Source of the DNA: Psychrobacter sp. 4Dc
GTDB lineage: Bacteria; Pseudomonadota; Gammaproteobacteria; Pseudomonadales; Moraxellaceae
Direction: 5' to 3'
DNA length: 64,000 nt
Assembly (NCBI RefSeq): GCF_002836715.1
Contig: NZ_PJAT01000134.1
Location: 1-64,000, forward strand
Position numbers and translations under genes: made by a program. Below the pieces are notes generated by a model. That model was given only the letters and a program-made list of their open reading frames with translations. It was not told the origin of the DNA and did not search any database. Below, one piece after another: positions 8,197 to 17,954 of the stretch. Positions within the stretch are counted from its first letter, which is position 1, and each line of letters opens with the position of its first letter.

Positions 8197-9645
8197 ATGT
8201 TTGCCCATACCATTACTCAGCGTCACCAACAGCCGTCTTACCAGAATGCGCATATGCCTCTTCGTATTGCAGTTGCGCTTGCGTTGAGTTGTACCGCGAT
8301 ACAAGTACAAGCTGCTGATGATTCTCAAACCTATAACGAACTGCCAGCACCCGGAGCTGCGTTTGAATATGAGGGTCTTGACCTATCAGAGGGTCTCGAT
8401 AACAATGCGATATCTTCTGATGTAGGTACACAAAGTGGCAAAATAATTAGCAAAGAATTTATTGCCCAGCAAGCCAAGCTGTTTTCTGAATGTACTCAAG
8501 TCCAGTCTAGTGCTGCTCGACTCGCTTGTTTTGATAAAGTAGCTGACCAGGGTAAGACGCCAAGCTATACCTCAACTAAACAACCAATTGATTTGGCAAA
8601 AACCTTTCAAAGTACGGTCTCAGGTAATCCAAAAGTGGTATTGGCTGAGTCTCAAACGGCGATGAGTGGGACAACAGTTGAAGATGCAGATACCATTTTG
8701 ATGACCAGTCAGCAAACAGCAGCCAGCAAATTGAAGGCAAATGGCAACGTAGAAGTAGATGCTGAAACGAATAGCGAGGCACAAATTTTAGAAAATATAG
8801 GTGTCACTCAAACAGACATCGAAAAATTCTCGCCACTCAGTCTATCTTATGACCTAGATAAAAACAGTGAGCGTGGTACTTGGACGGTTAGACCATATCG
8901 GCCGACATATCTGTTGCCATTATTTTATACTTTCGATCCCAATTTAAATCCAAATACACCATCACAAGAAACAGATCCTTTTGATTCTAATGATATACGC
9001 GAAACTGAGCTAAAATTCCAATTATCCCTAAAAACAAAAGTCGCAGAAGATTTGTTTGATACCAGTGCTGACCTATGGTTTGGTTATACCCAAGAATCAC
9101 ATTGGCAAGTTTATAACGAAGACAACTCACGTCCATTCCGTGCTACCGATTATCAACCTGAAATATTCTTAACCCAACCTGTGACAGCAGATTTGCCTTT
9201 TGGTGGACGTCTGCGTATGTTGGGCGCAGGTGCTGTGCATCACTCGAATGGACAAGATGATCCATTATCACGTTCATGGAATCGTGCTTACCTCATGGCG
9301 GGCGCAGAGTGGGGCAGACTCTCAGTCATACCGCGCCTATGGGCTCGAGTAAATAACGAAAGTAGTAGCGATGATGATAATCCAGATATCGAAGACTACA
9401 TGGGCTATGGTGATATCAAATTCTTGTACGACTTGCCGGCTGATCAGAGCATTAGCGGTACCTTGCGCTACAATCCAGGTACCAATAAAGGTGCTGCGCA
9501 AATCGACTATATCTATCCTATCTCAGAAAACGTTAATGGTATGGTTCAGCTATTCCAGGGATATGGTGAGTCGATCATTGATTATAATCATGAAAATACC
9601 TCTATCGGCTTTGGTATCGTACTGAACGATTGGAAAGGGCTTTAA
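8197..9645 (+). CDS. pldA: Outer-membrane phospholipase A
   Basis: OMPLA is a calcium-dependent beta-barrel enzyme of the outer membrane that hydrolyses phospholipids that have strayed into the outer leaflet. The catalytic triad fits the known spacing: His348 and Ser350 in VHHSNG, then Asn362 in SRSWNR, twelve residues after the serine as in E. coli. The signal peptide ends near VQAA. The barrel occupies roughly residues 225-482 and ends with a strand and a hydrophobic C-terminus. At 482 residues the protein is far longer than the E. coli enzyme (about 289). The extra is an N-terminal region of some 180 residues between signal peptide and barrel, containing CTQVQSSAARLACFDK, possibly a disulfide-bonded segment. 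A clear AAAGGA ribosome-binding site precedes the ATG. Confidence 0.93.
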   Translation: MFAHTITQRHQQPSYQNAHMPLRIAVALALSCTAIQVQAADDSQTYNELPAPGAAFEYEGLDLSEGLDNNAISSDVGTQSGKIISKEFIAQQAKLFSECTQVQSSAARLACFDKVADQGKTPSYTSTKQPIDLAKTFQSTVSGNPKVVLAESQTAMSGTTVEDADTILMTSQQTAASKLKANGNVEVDAETNSEAQILENIGVTQTDIEKFSPLSLSYDLDKNSERGTWTVRPYRPTYLLPLFYTFDPNLNPNTPSQETDPFDSNDIRETELKFQLSLKTKVAEDLFDTSADLWFGYTQESHWQVYNEDNSRPFRATDYQPEIFLTQPVTADLPFGGRLRMLGAGAVHHSNGQDDPLSRSWNRAYLMAGAEWGRLSVIPRLWARVNNESSSDDDNPDIEDYMGYGDIKFLYDLPADQSISGTLRYNPGTNKGAAQIDYIYPISENVNGMVQLFQGYGESIIDYNHENTSIGFGIVLNDWKGL

Positions 9646-9720
9646 TTTAGAAAGAGCATCAATTTGAGAAAGGCTCTAACATAGGTGGAATTTATTATAA
9701 GTTATGAAAAATAATAGTTT

Positions 9721-10557
9721 ATGCGCTGTTTAGCGCCTTATCAAACTGGACTGTGGTTGGCAGAGTATATGGATATGCGCTGCCAACTATGCCGTATTTA
9801 TCGTAGTACACCACAATCTCAACTACTACACCATCAAACACAATCTAGCCTACATAATATAACGAATGCGCCGCCTACACGGATAGCCTTAAAGAAACAC
9901 TCTTTTCTTACTGATATCATTCATCAAGCAAACAGCTATTTGAGCAGTGGTTTACTTTGTGATCACTGTCACAATGATATTACTTGGTTGCCAAGACCTT
10001 TTGAAGTGGATATCGCTCCTAGTATATCTCTATCTATCCAAGCCTCCACCTACTATGAGTATCCGATACGTCAAGCTATCCGAGCATTTAAGCATCAAGA
10101 GGATATGACGAAATTGCCGTTACTATTACATGCCATACGTCAATTACCGCGTCCACACGGTTGTCATCGCAATAACAGTGTGATTGTTGCTATGCCAACG
10201 ACAAGTCAACGATTGGTCAAACGTGGGTTCGATCCTGTCAGTATTCTCTCTGCCCAATTGTCTAAACATTGGCAAATCCCTTTATGGCAAGGCGTTAAGC
10301 GCATTGACGATACAATTAGTCAGCAAGGACTGACTCGTGCCGAACGTCTTAGTAACTTAGATAACGCTTTTGCTCTAATCGAAAAGCCCCCTACAAAACG
10401 CTTACTACTATTCGATGATGTATCTACCACAGGTGCAAGCTTACAAGCATTAGCGCGAGCGTTCATTCCACCTGCAACAGTGAAATCAGCAAAAGATAGC
10501 AGCCACAATAGTTATCAAATTTCTGCCTACGTATTAGCACATGGCAGTCAGTCCTAA
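9721..10557 (+). CDS. comF: ComF-family phosphoribosyltransferase-like protein
   Basis: ComF proteins are cytoplasmic members of the PRTase fold family. In naturally transformable bacteria they are needed for a late step of DNA uptake or processing. The N-terminal part has two Cys-x-x-Cys pairs (CQLC about residues 21-24, CDHC near 80) that could hold zinc. The C-terminal half has the signature segment IVAMPTTSQRLVKRGFDP and the PRPP-loop motif LLLFDDVSTTGAS. At 278 residues it is a little longer than usual, with a Gln/His/Ser-rich insertion between the cysteine pairs. No strong ribosome-binding site precedes the ATG. It lies next to the type IV pilus cluster, which suits a competence role. 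I infer the role from family and context. Confidence 0.85.
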   Translation: MRCLAPYQTGLWLAEYMDMRCQLCRIYRSTPQSQLLHHQTQSSLHNITNAPPTRIALKKHSFLTDIIHQANSYLSSGLLCDHCHNDITWLPRPFEVDIAPSISLSIQASTYYEYPIRQAIRAFKHQEDMTKLPLLLHAIRQLPRPHGCHRNNSVIVAMPTTSQRLVKRGFDPVSILSAQLSKHWQIPLWQGVKRIDDTISQQGLTRAERLSNLDNAFALIEKPPTKRLLLFDDVSTTGASLQALARAFIPPATVKSAKDSSHNSYQISAYVLAHGSQS

Positions 10558-10825
10558 AAATCATCTATCTAATTGAAATTATTAATATATTGCTTATATA
10601 TCATCGTAACGCTATATTATTAAATACATACATATTTACTGGTCTATCAAGTATGTATTATTGTTCATCCGTATATAACATGAACAGAATGTTGTGGAAC
10701 AAAAATTGCATATTATTAGTTAAGCTAATTATAAAACTATTAGCAAAACTGACACTAGATTTTAGTTATTTTAAAACAAAGACTGATAAGAGACAGACAT
10801 TAGCAGTGCTAAATAGGAACACGAT
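10558..10825. other. Very AT-rich gap before the pilin cluster
   Basis: This 268-base stretch is strikingly AT-rich, with many TATATA and ATTATT runs. It most likely holds the promoter of the minor pilin operon. A 79-codon open frame crosses it, but its composition is that of AT-rich non-coding DNA and I do not accept it as a gene. Confidence 0.5.
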
Positions 10826-11317
10826 GTGAATGCATCTTTGAACACTCCACTACCTAAGCTAAAGAACGTAAGCTCAGGTTTTACCTTAATTGAATTAATG
10901 GTAACCATTGCTGTCCTTGCAATTATTGTAAGTGTTGCAGCGCCGAATATTAGTACCCAACTTGCTAATCAGCGTGTGAAGTCGACAGCTGCGACGCTTG
11001 CTAATGCACTAAAAGAAGCTAAAGTCGAAAGCGTTATTCGTCGTCAACCACTAACGATAAGCTTTGATAATACTAGTAAGGTAATAAATATTCAGCATAT
11101 AGTGTCAGGTACGGTAGATAGCACGGTAGAAAGTTATAGGTATGATGCTAAAAGTACAATTAAATCAGATCGTAGCAGTAATGAATTTAAACCAAATAAA
11201 GTCGCAGAAGTTACCACATATACTATATGCGATAGCAATAGTGCAGCTAGTCCTATAAAAATCTTAGTCAGTGCTACTGCCGTTATTAGTAATAGATCCG
11301 AAGGAACGTGCCCATGA
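10826..11317 (+). CDS. fimU: Type IV minor pilin, FimU/FimT (GspH-like)
   Basis: This is a minor pilin that helps prime type IV pilus assembly. The leader MNASLNTPLPKLKNVSSG is cleaved before FTLIELMVTIAVLAIIVS, with Glu at mature position 5. The rest of the 163 residues fits the GspH/FimT fold, with a C-terminal cysteine pair (TICDS and EGTCP). Translation starts at a GTG with an AGGA about eight bases upstream; the overlapping ATG at 10824 runs directly into a stop. It is the first gene of a tight operon and overlaps pilV by four bases (ATGA). FimT rather than FimU is possible; the operon position favours FimU. Confidence 0.88.
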   Translation: MNASLNTPLPKLKNVSSGFTLIELMVTIAVLAIIVSVAAPNISTQLANQRVKSTAATLANALKEAKVESVIRRQPLTISFDNTSKVINIQHIVSGTVDSTVESYRYDAKSTIKSDRSSNEFKPNKVAEVTTYTICDSNSAASPIKILVSATAVISNRSEGTCP

Positions 11318-11883
11318 CTAAAATTATTAACCAACAAGGTGTGGGTTTGGTTGAGGTGCTAGTTGCTCTGTTACTACTAGCAGTTGCAGTATTGGGATTT
11401 AGTGCACTCAATATGGTATCTATAAAAGCAACAGATGATAGCGTGCTAATAGCAAATGCTAATACAGTAATGCGTGGCTTGTCTGAAGATTTACGATTAA
11501 ATTCTAATAATATACTGGCTTATCAAAAGGATATCCAAAGTGTATTAAGCAAAGTATCTGCCTCAAAGAATTACTGTGCAGCTGTCGAAGACTATAAAAC
11601 GAGTACTGTCACAAAGAACTGTGATAGTGAGTCATGTACCGAAGAACAGCTAGGTCAATACAATAGCTGGAGTACGATGAAACAAGCATGTGAAAACGGC
11701 GTTTTACTCAATATGATTACTTGTCCCGGTACTGCGGACAAACAGTTACGTCAATGTATTATCACTTCATGGAACGGAACAGAGCCAGTGTTTGGAGTCA
11801 GTTCAGCGAGTAGTAAGGCTTGTGCCGATGAGCTTGGAATATATCATGCAGGCTCTGATTGCTTGATTATGGAGTCTTACTAA
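11314..11883 (+). CDS. pilV: Type IV minor pilin PilV
   Basis: PilV is a minor pilin of the priming complex. The prepilin motif reads NQQG/VGLVEVLVALLLLAVAVLG, a typical PilV variant in which the mature protein does not begin with Phe but keeps Glu at position 5. The ATG at 11314 follows AAGGAA by seven bases and overlaps the fimU stop, so it is preferred over the upstream GTG at 11308. The C-terminal part is cysteine-rich (about eight Cys), suggesting disulfide-stabilised loops. The stop codon overlaps the start of pilW by one base. In Acinetobacter the equivalent gene is known as comB and is needed for transformation; that parallel is from memory of the family, not from an alignment. Confidence 0.88.
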   Translation: MTKIINQQGVGLVEVLVALLLLAVAVLGFSALNMVSIKATDDSVLIANANTVMRGLSEDLRLNSNNILAYQKDIQSVLSKVSASKNYCAAVEDYKTSTVTKNCDSESCTEEQLGQYNSWSTMKQACENGVLLNMITCPGTADKQLRQCIITSWNGTEPVFGVSSASSKACADELGIYHAGSDCLIMESY

Positions 11884-13061
11884 TGAATATTAAATATACT
11901 CAGGACGGCTTTTCTTTAATAGAACTAATGATCTCTCTTACCTTAGGTCTTTTAATCTCAGCAGCGGTCATGCAAATTTATTTGACCAGCGTTAAAACCA
12001 GTAGCGTACAGGCTGGCGGTACAGATATATTAGAAGCGAGTATTTTTGGTATTCAAAATATAGAAAAAAGCGTAAGACTCAGCAATCTAGGAATGGCAGA
12101 TACTAACAATCCTTTTACCCCTTTAGCCGGTTTAGTCATGACTAGTGACAGCAGTTTGGTTAGTGATACTCAGACAGATACTTCCAAAAACAACATGAAT
12201 AGTATCAAAATGGGAGGAACGAAATCGAGTGCTGGTGGTGCAGATATCACAGATGGGTATCTAACTAGAAGCGGCAACCAGAGTACCAGCAGTGATAATA
12301 ATGCTTGGAACGCAGAAAATAGTAATGTTGCAGGCCTGAAAAGTTCACAACTGACGATACAGTATGAAGCGCCGCAAAACATGTACGATTGTGAAGGTTC
12401 TTTAGTTCGAGGGCCTGTAGAGATAGATCGGGATGGACGTTTGACGATGATACCAGGACAGGTTGTTATTGAAAGGTATTTTCTTAACGAAGTCACTCAG
12501 AGTAATAAGTCTAATTATGAATCAAGTATAAAAAGTTATGAGCTACGTTGTGACGCTGGACGTTATATCAAAGAAGACTTGAATACAGCAGAACTTGCAG
12601 CACAAGAAATCAGTGGTAAGGACAGTACTAAATTAGTGGCTACTCGGAATATAAGAGATTTTGGGGATGCTGGAGAAGTCGTTATTCCAAGAGTTGATTA
12701 TTTTGGTGTCTTGCTAGGAGTAGAGGTTGTCGCTACCAGTCCAACTAATACTTCGGTTAGTTTAAGGTATTTTACTCCTGAACAATATATGAGTTTTTTG
12801 AAAACTGTTCAACAGGCAGAATCTTCAGCTAGTACGTCTACTATAACGACGACAGATATTATATCTGCAAAACTGTCTGTTTTAGTACGAGCTGATCGCC
12901 CCATTACAGGGGAGAGTGGAGCATCTAGTTTTATAGTATTTGGAGAAAAAAGAGATTTGTCTTCAGATACTTCCAGCGCTTTTATTCGCAGAGTATATGA
13001 GTCGAATATTATGTTGAGAAACTCAAGAGCTGTTAAAGAAAGCTCTATACCCAGTATCTAG
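11883..13061 (+). CDS. pilW: Type IV minor pilin PilW
   Basis: PilW is the large GspJ-like minor pilin. A short leader MNIKYTQDG precedes FSLIELMISLTLGLLISAAV, with Glu at mature position 5, as is usual for PilW. The start at 11883 shares one base with the pilV stop (TAATG), a coupled arrangement; an upstream in-frame TTG at 11859 is unlikely. The remaining 350 residues are Ser/Thr/Asn-rich beta-type sequence with a cysteine pair (YDCEG and LRCDAG). The length of 392 residues is somewhat above the P. aeruginosa protein. The gene is followed by pilX after 40 bases. Confidence 0.88.
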   Translation: MNIKYTQDGFSLIELMISLTLGLLISAAVMQIYLTSVKTSSVQAGGTDILEASIFGIQNIEKSVRLSNLGMADTNNPFTPLAGLVMTSDSSLVSDTQTDTSKNNMNSIKMGGTKSSAGGADITDGYLTRSGNQSTSSDNNAWNAENSNVAGLKSSQLTIQYEAPQNMYDCEGSLVRGPVEIDRDGRLTMIPGQVVIERYFLNEVTQSNKSNYESSIKSYELRCDAGRYIKEDLNTAELAAQEISGKDSTKLVATRNIRDFGDAGEVVIPRVDYFGVLLGVEVVATSPTNTSVSLRYFTPEQYMSFLKTVQQAESSASTSTITTTDIISAKLSVLVRADRPITGESGASSFIVFGEKRDLSSDTSSAFIRRVYESNIMLRNSRAVKESSIPSI

Positions 13062-13101
13062 TTGATGAAGCGGATAATCTGACTGAAAGAGGATAAATGA
13101 G

Positions 13102-13962
13102 ATGACTAGACAATCACAGGAAGGCGTTACTCTTATCGTAGTATTGATGTTCTTAATGCTCATTACTTTAGTGGGTATTATTGCGGTTAAGAGAAGTACA
13201 ACAGATTTAAAAGTAGCCACTGCTGATCAAATAGACACGTTTTTATTAAACTCTTCAGATAGCGCAAATAAGCGTATTGAGAAAATATTTGATAACGATA
13301 CAGATCAAGATTATGTAGATGCAGTGATAGAAGGGACGGGAATGTTTGGCTATTATCTTTCTCAAGCAGGTAGTACAAATCGCGATGATCAATATATTTT
13401 TTGTTATAACGCACGACTAAATAGCTTTGCTAAATTGAATCAAGCCAGCATCATAAAACCTAATGGGGGTACGGTGATGACAACGGGTAGTGGATACTGT
13501 GATATATCAAAGACGGAAAGCTACTCTAGTGCTCGTAGTAACTCAGTAACGCAAATTAATATTACTCGCCCATCGCGTGTAGTTGTAGGACAAGGGGGCT
13601 TTAAATCAGTAACACAAGGATCTGGTATACAAGCTAATGAGCCAAGCAACGAGTCTGCTGTCTTTAATATTCGTTCTACTTCTATATTACCTAGTCTATC
13701 GAATGCTAGTAAGGAAGATATAAACGACTGTCTTAAAAAACCTATTGACCCTAATGATGGTAGCACTGAATCACTGGATGAATGTATGAAAGATGAAGGG
13801 GTTGCGACTAAAACACTAGTTCAGCAAGCTTATGTTAAGAACGTCATAGACAATACTGTTTGTTATGGGTTTGGTGTAGGAGACGGTAAAATAGATGAAG
13901 ATTGTCAGAAACTGGTTGGCATTGATGTCAATGGTAACCGTAAAACAGCCGCTAACAATTAA
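13102..13962 (+). CDS. pilX: Type IV minor pilin PilX
   Basis: PilX is the GspK-like minor pilin. The N-terminus MTRQSQEGVTLIVVLMFLMLITLVGIIAVKRS fits the PilX N-terminal pattern: a basic and polar leader, a Gly, then a hydrophobic helix. The residue at mature position 5 is not Glu, a departure shared with GspK-type subunits that sit at the fibre tip. The remainder of the 286 residues is poorly conserved and contains a Cys-flanked acidic loop (NDCLKKPIDPNDG to LDECMKDEG) that resembles a calcium-binding turn, though I cannot show this. A GAGGA lies just upstream of the start. It is followed by pilY1 after 64 bases, the usual order. Confidence 0.87.
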   Translation: MTRQSQEGVTLIVVLMFLMLITLVGIIAVKRSTTDLKVATADQIDTFLLNSSDSANKRIEKIFDNDTDQDYVDAVIEGTGMFGYYLSQAGSTNRDDQYIFCYNARLNSFAKLNQASIIKPNGGTVMTTGSGYCDISKTESYSSARSNSVTQINITRPSRVVVGQGGFKSVTQGSGIQANEPSNESAVFNIRSTSILPSLSNASKEDINDCLKKPIDPNDGSTESLDECMKDEGVATKTLVQQAYVKNVIDNTVCYGFGVGDGKIDEDCQKLVGIDVNGNRKTAANN

Positions 13963-14026
13963 TTGATAGATAAACAAGGCATCCATTAGCCCTTTTAACA
14001 GTTGTAGTTAAATAAGAGTACTCATC

Positions 14027-17000
14027 ATGATTTTAAAAAAGCTCATACCTAATCAGTTACGATATTCTAAGCTTAGCCAGACTGTTAAGCCTTTATGCTA
14101 TGCCGTTGCACTCTCTATGGTGGCTTTACCCGTTAATGCGGGTAGGAACGATCTGGGTGATTTGGAAATATATAAAGCAGCAGAATCAGGTGGTGCTGTA
14201 CTAACGCTAATGCTCGATACTTCGGGATCTATGAGTACGAAAGATTTTAGGGGTGGTGATTCTCGACTGACCATATTACAAAAGGCTTTGACGGATTTAT
14301 TATCAAAAAAAGATGCGTCCGGTAATTATACCTTATCAAGTAATAATATCATCGGTCTGGGTCAATACTCTGTGGACAAAGACGGTGATGGATGGGTTGA
14401 TGGCAAAGCAGGTAGTATCTTAGTACCAGCACGTAAGCTTGACGAAGTACAACGTACTAAACTTATTGCTACTCTAACAGCTTTTAGCGCAAGTGGTAAT
14501 ACACCAGCCGCCAATGCTTATGCTGAAGCAGGTGCGTATATGATGGGTACCAATACTGTTACTAAAGAAGAGGGAAATGAAAGAGCTTTTAAAGTCTTAG
14601 GTAGAACAACTAAGATTAATGGAAGATTTGTATTAGAAAAGTGTGATAGTAATTTGTCTACTATAACAACGATTCTTGGCACAGGAAGTAGCGATCGTTT
14701 ATCAGCAATCGATTGTAGACCAGGAAGATACACCGCAATCGAAAACAGTAGAATAGTCAATAGCTTGACAGGTAATGATGGCTTAGCTAGAGAAATTATC
14801 CCTGGAGGGGTTGACGACTTCTGGATAGAAAAAGGTGGAGACATTCGTTACTACCTCAAAAGTAATCAAAAAGTTAGTATTGTAAAAGATACCGATGAAA
14901 GTGGCTATACTGCGTCAGCTCTAGATACTAAAAATCCAGATGATGACTATTTTACTTATGCAGCCCCGGTTTCTGACTCGCAATGTAGTGGCTATGGCAT
15001 TTACTTTTTGACAGATGGTGTACCTAACGGATCGTCTAATTCCACTGCTTCTGGTTTGATGAACTTAAGTCTCGAAGGAAATGGAAGCGCTTTGAGTCTG
15101 GACGGTACTTGTTCTGGTGGTCTAAGCAAGATTAATAATAGCACTGGCTGGGCATGTATGGGTGAGTACTCTAAAAAACTGCGAGACGTCACCAATCCTT
15201 CCAAACGCTCAATACTAACCGCCACGGTCGGGTTTGGTAAAGAATTTGCTGGTATTAAGACTTCGGTAGATGGCACTGGTAAGACAGTATATGATTGTGA
15301 TAACACAGCACCAGGATCAGATGATCCTTCTCAACATGTCAGAAACCTATGTAAACTCGGTAGTGAGGCGTATGGTGGCGGTGGGTTTTATTATACAACA
15401 GATGCGGATAGCCTTGCAGCTAGCGTGACGAGCTTTACAGCTAAACTAACTCAAATTATCGAAACAGCCCCTTCAGGTACCATTACGATTCCCAATGATC
15501 CATTAAGCTCTACTAATTTACAGCCATTTGCTTATTTACCTATGCTCGAGCCAAAAGTAGCTGGTTCTCAGTATGTATGGCCTGGAAATTTAAAGAAATA
15601 CAATGTCTATCAAGGTACGCTATATGGTAAATCTACTTTCCCATTTAGTGAGTCTAGTAGATTATATGTAGATGATGATGGTGATGATTTTCCAGATGAT
15701 TTAAGCACAAGTACTCAAGATCTGTGGAGTACCACAGATTACAAAAATGATAAAGGTGAAAGTGCGAATAATTCGATCTATGCAGGTGGCGCTTATGCAC
15801 GTTTAAAGGCGCCGACTGCCGGAACTAATGCTAGTACTACTCGTAATGTGTATGTTGAGAGTGGTACAGGTAGTAATGCCAAGTTAGTAAATATTAAAGT
15901 GACAAATGGTACTGTGATTGGGTTTGATCAATTGGATTCAGATTATGGTGTAGCAGAAAAGTTGTATCTACTATCCTTTTTGGGATACAGCGTGTCCACA
16001 GATGCTGCAGCAACTATTACTGCTTTAAATACAGCCGCCGAACAAACAACAGCATTTAATGACATAGTAAAAAATCCACCAACTCAAGAGGTGAAGGTAT
16101 TAGGAGGAGTCGTTCATTCAAAGCCAAGACAAGTGTCGTATGGTGCAGACTTTACAACTGATGGTGAGATATCTAACGATGAGAAAGATCGTGATGACTA
16201 TATTATGTTTGGTTCCATGGATGGTGCATTACACTTAGTATCAGCAGAAAAAGGCGAGGAAACTTTTGCTTTTATTCCTAAAACTATTATCAAGAAGCAA
16301 CTAAAAGCGCTGAAAGCCGACAGTGAAGGCTCTGTAGGCAGAACAGTATTCGGCGTTGACGCACCATGGACGAGTAGTTCAGTGCTAGAGTATGACTTTT
16401 CAGGAACCACCAAAAAAGTAAAAGCGACGTCAGTAAAAGCTTATGGTGGCCTAAGAATGGGTGGTAAAGGCATATACGGCTTAGATCTCACTACAAAGGA
16501 CAAACCAACCTTCTTATTCTCTAAAAATACGACTGATACTGGTTTCTCCCGTCTAGGTCAAGTGTGGAGTGAGCCTACGGCTGCAAAAATCAGAGTGAAA
16601 AACGGAACAAAATACGAATCTAAGGATGTGATCATCGTTGCTGGTGGTTATGATACTTGCTATGAAAACCCAAGCTTCCAACTACAATCTAGTGGTGACA
16701 ACACAAGTTGCGATAAAAAAACTCAGGCAGAAGGTAATGTGGTTTATATATTAGATGCCAGTGATGGCAGCATTATCTCATCTATATCAGGTAGCGATAG
16801 TGGTACGAACCACACTAAAGTCGATAGTATGAAGCATAGTGTGGTAGCTGGAGTTACTGCCTTAGATCGTGACGATGACGGCAATGTTGATCATCTGTAT
16901 TATGCGGATCTAGGTGGGAGTGTGTACCGCGTTGATCTAAACTCAGGTGCTACAAATGCCAGTTTGGTAAAACGAGTAGTTAGAGTGCTCAATGCTAGCT

Positions 17001-17953
17001 CTGGGCAGACACTACCATATCGGTTCTACGAGAGACCCATTGTCAGTTTCTACACCAGTCCCTATCAAGAAATATTTGCTTCGGTAACCATTGCATCAGG
17101 AGATCGCAGTACGCCGCTTTCTATGCTGAGAGATACTGATAACCCTAACTATTTATTTAATCTTTTTGATTATGATATCGCTCAACCTAGTATTTTTAGC
17201 TATACAGCTGATAGTTTGACGACTACAGATAAAACAATTGATGATTTAGTTAACCTACCATTTAATGAAAATGATGCTTTGAAAGATATAACTAATCGTA
17301 AAACGCTGTTACAGACGATAGCGAAAGGAGCCTATGACGATGATGAGAAACGTTATATCTACGATTATGCAGGCTGGCGTTATCCACTAACCTATTTTGA
17401 TGGGTATAGCGGTGTAGAGGGAGTAAAGTCTGTAGGAGAACCTTTAGCATATGGCAATAGATTATATACAACTGTCTATAGTCCAGAAATGGTTTATGAT
17501 CAGACAAATAACTGTTCTGCTAGAGTAGTAGGCGGCTCAGAACGACAAGTATATTGTATGCCTTATGGAGTATGCGATGATACTGAATCGCTTGATGGAA
17601 CAGCTGGATATACTCGGGCTGGTAAAGGAATACAAGAACTGACATTAGGTGCTTATAGTAAAGACCAGCGTAATGTCAAAATGCTGATCGGTCCACAGTC
17701 ACTGGCTGACCAAGTTAAAATTGCTAATCGAAATAACAATAATGTTGGTTCAGGGGGATTAAACCAAACCGATGAGGCTGGCTTGCAAGTAACGAATAAT
17801 ACAATAGTAAATGATGGTACAACTGGTAGTGGTGGTAAGTCTGATAATGTAGTCGCTACAAACGGTAAAGCCACAAGCGACAGTAATCTTGGGTATGAAA
17901 AATATAAATTCATACCGAAAAGATGGTATGAGCTTTATGAAGAGGAAAAATAG
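14027..17953 (+). CDS. pilY1: Type IV pilus tip adhesin/biogenesis factor PilY1
   Basis: PilY1 (PilC in Neisseria, ComC in Acinetobacter) sits with the minor pilins at the pilus tip and acts in assembly, retraction control, adhesion and, in Acinetobacter, DNA uptake. A signal peptide ends near PVNA/GRND. A von Willebrand A-like domain begins with the metal-site motif DTSGS at residues 64-68, followed by a long insertion up to about 500. The C-terminal half (about 680-1150) is the PilY1 beta-propeller. A calcium-binding loop DRDDDGNVD lies at residues 947-955, directly before HLYYADLGG, as in the P. aeruginosa protein. Two further Asp-rich loops (DKDGDGWVD near 120, DDDGDDFPDD near 550) may also bind calcium. 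The length of 1308 residues is normal to long. The stop is one base before the next gene's GTG. Confidence 0.93.
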   Translation: MILKKLIPNQLRYSKLSQTVKPLCYAVALSMVALPVNAGRNDLGDLEIYKAAESGGAVLTLMLDTSGSMSTKDFRGGDSRLTILQKALTDLLSKKDASGNYTLSSNNIIGLGQYSVDKDGDGWVDGKAGSILVPARKLDEVQRTKLIATLTAFSASGNTPAANAYAEAGAYMMGTNTVTKEEGNERAFKVLGRTTKINGRFVLEKCDSNLSTITTILGTGSSDRLSAIDCRPGRYTAIENSRIVNSLTGNDGLAREIIPGGVDDFWIEKGGDIRYYLKSNQKVSIVKDTDESGYTASALDTKNPDDDYFTYAAPVSDSQCSGYGIYFLTDGVPNGSSNSTASGLMNLSLEGNGSALSLDGTCSGGLSKINNSTGWACMGEYSKKLRDVTNPSKRSILTATVGFGKEFAGIKTSVDGTGKTVYDCDNTAPGSDDPSQHVRNLCKLGSEAYGGGGFYYTTDADSLAASVTSFTAKLTQIIETAPSGTITIPNDPLSSTNLQPFAYLPMLEPKVAGSQYVWPGNLKKYNVYQGTLYGKSTFPFSESSRLYVDDDGDDFPDDLSTSTQDLWSTTDYKNDKGESANNSIYAGGAYARLKAPTAGTNASTTRNVYVESGTGSNAKLVNIKVTNGTVIGFDQLDSDYGVAEKLYLLSFLGYSVSTDAAATITALNTAAEQTTAFNDIVKNPPTQEVKVLGGVVHSKPRQVSYGADFTTDGEISNDEKDRDDYIMFGSMDGALHLVSAEKGEETFAFIPKTIIKKQLKALKADSEGSVGRTVFGVDAPWTSSSVLEYDFSGTTKKVKATSVKAYGGLRMGGKGIYGLDLTTKDKPTFLFSKNTTDTGFSRLGQVWSEPTAAKIRVKNGTKYESKDVIIVAGGYDTCYENPSFQLQSSGDNTSCDKKTQAEGNVVYILDASDGSIISSISGSDSGTNHTKVDSMKHSVVAGVTALDRDDDGNVDHLYYADLGGSVYRVDLNSGATNASLVKRVVRVLNASSGQTLPYRFYERPIVSFYTSPYQEIFASVTIASGDRSTPLSMLRDTDNPNYLFNLFDYDIAQPSIFSYTADSLTTTDKTIDDLVNLPFNENDALKDITNRKTLLQTIAKGAYDDDEKRYIYDYAGWRYPLTYFDGYSGVEGVKSVGEPLAYGNRLYTTVYSPEMVYDQTNNCSARVVGGSERQVYCMPYGVCDDTESLDGTAGYTRAGKGIQELTLGAYSKDQRNVKMLIGPQSLADQVKIANRNNNNVGSGGLNQTDEAGLQVTNNTIVNDGTTGSGGKSDNVVATNGKATSDSNLGYEKYKFIPKRWYELYEEEK

Positions 17954-17954
17954 A

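Noticed and set aside
10590..10829. A 79-codon open frame just before fimU
   Set aside because: Very AT-rich, composition of non-coding DNA, no ribosome-binding site, no recognisable features; it also runs into the fimU start region.
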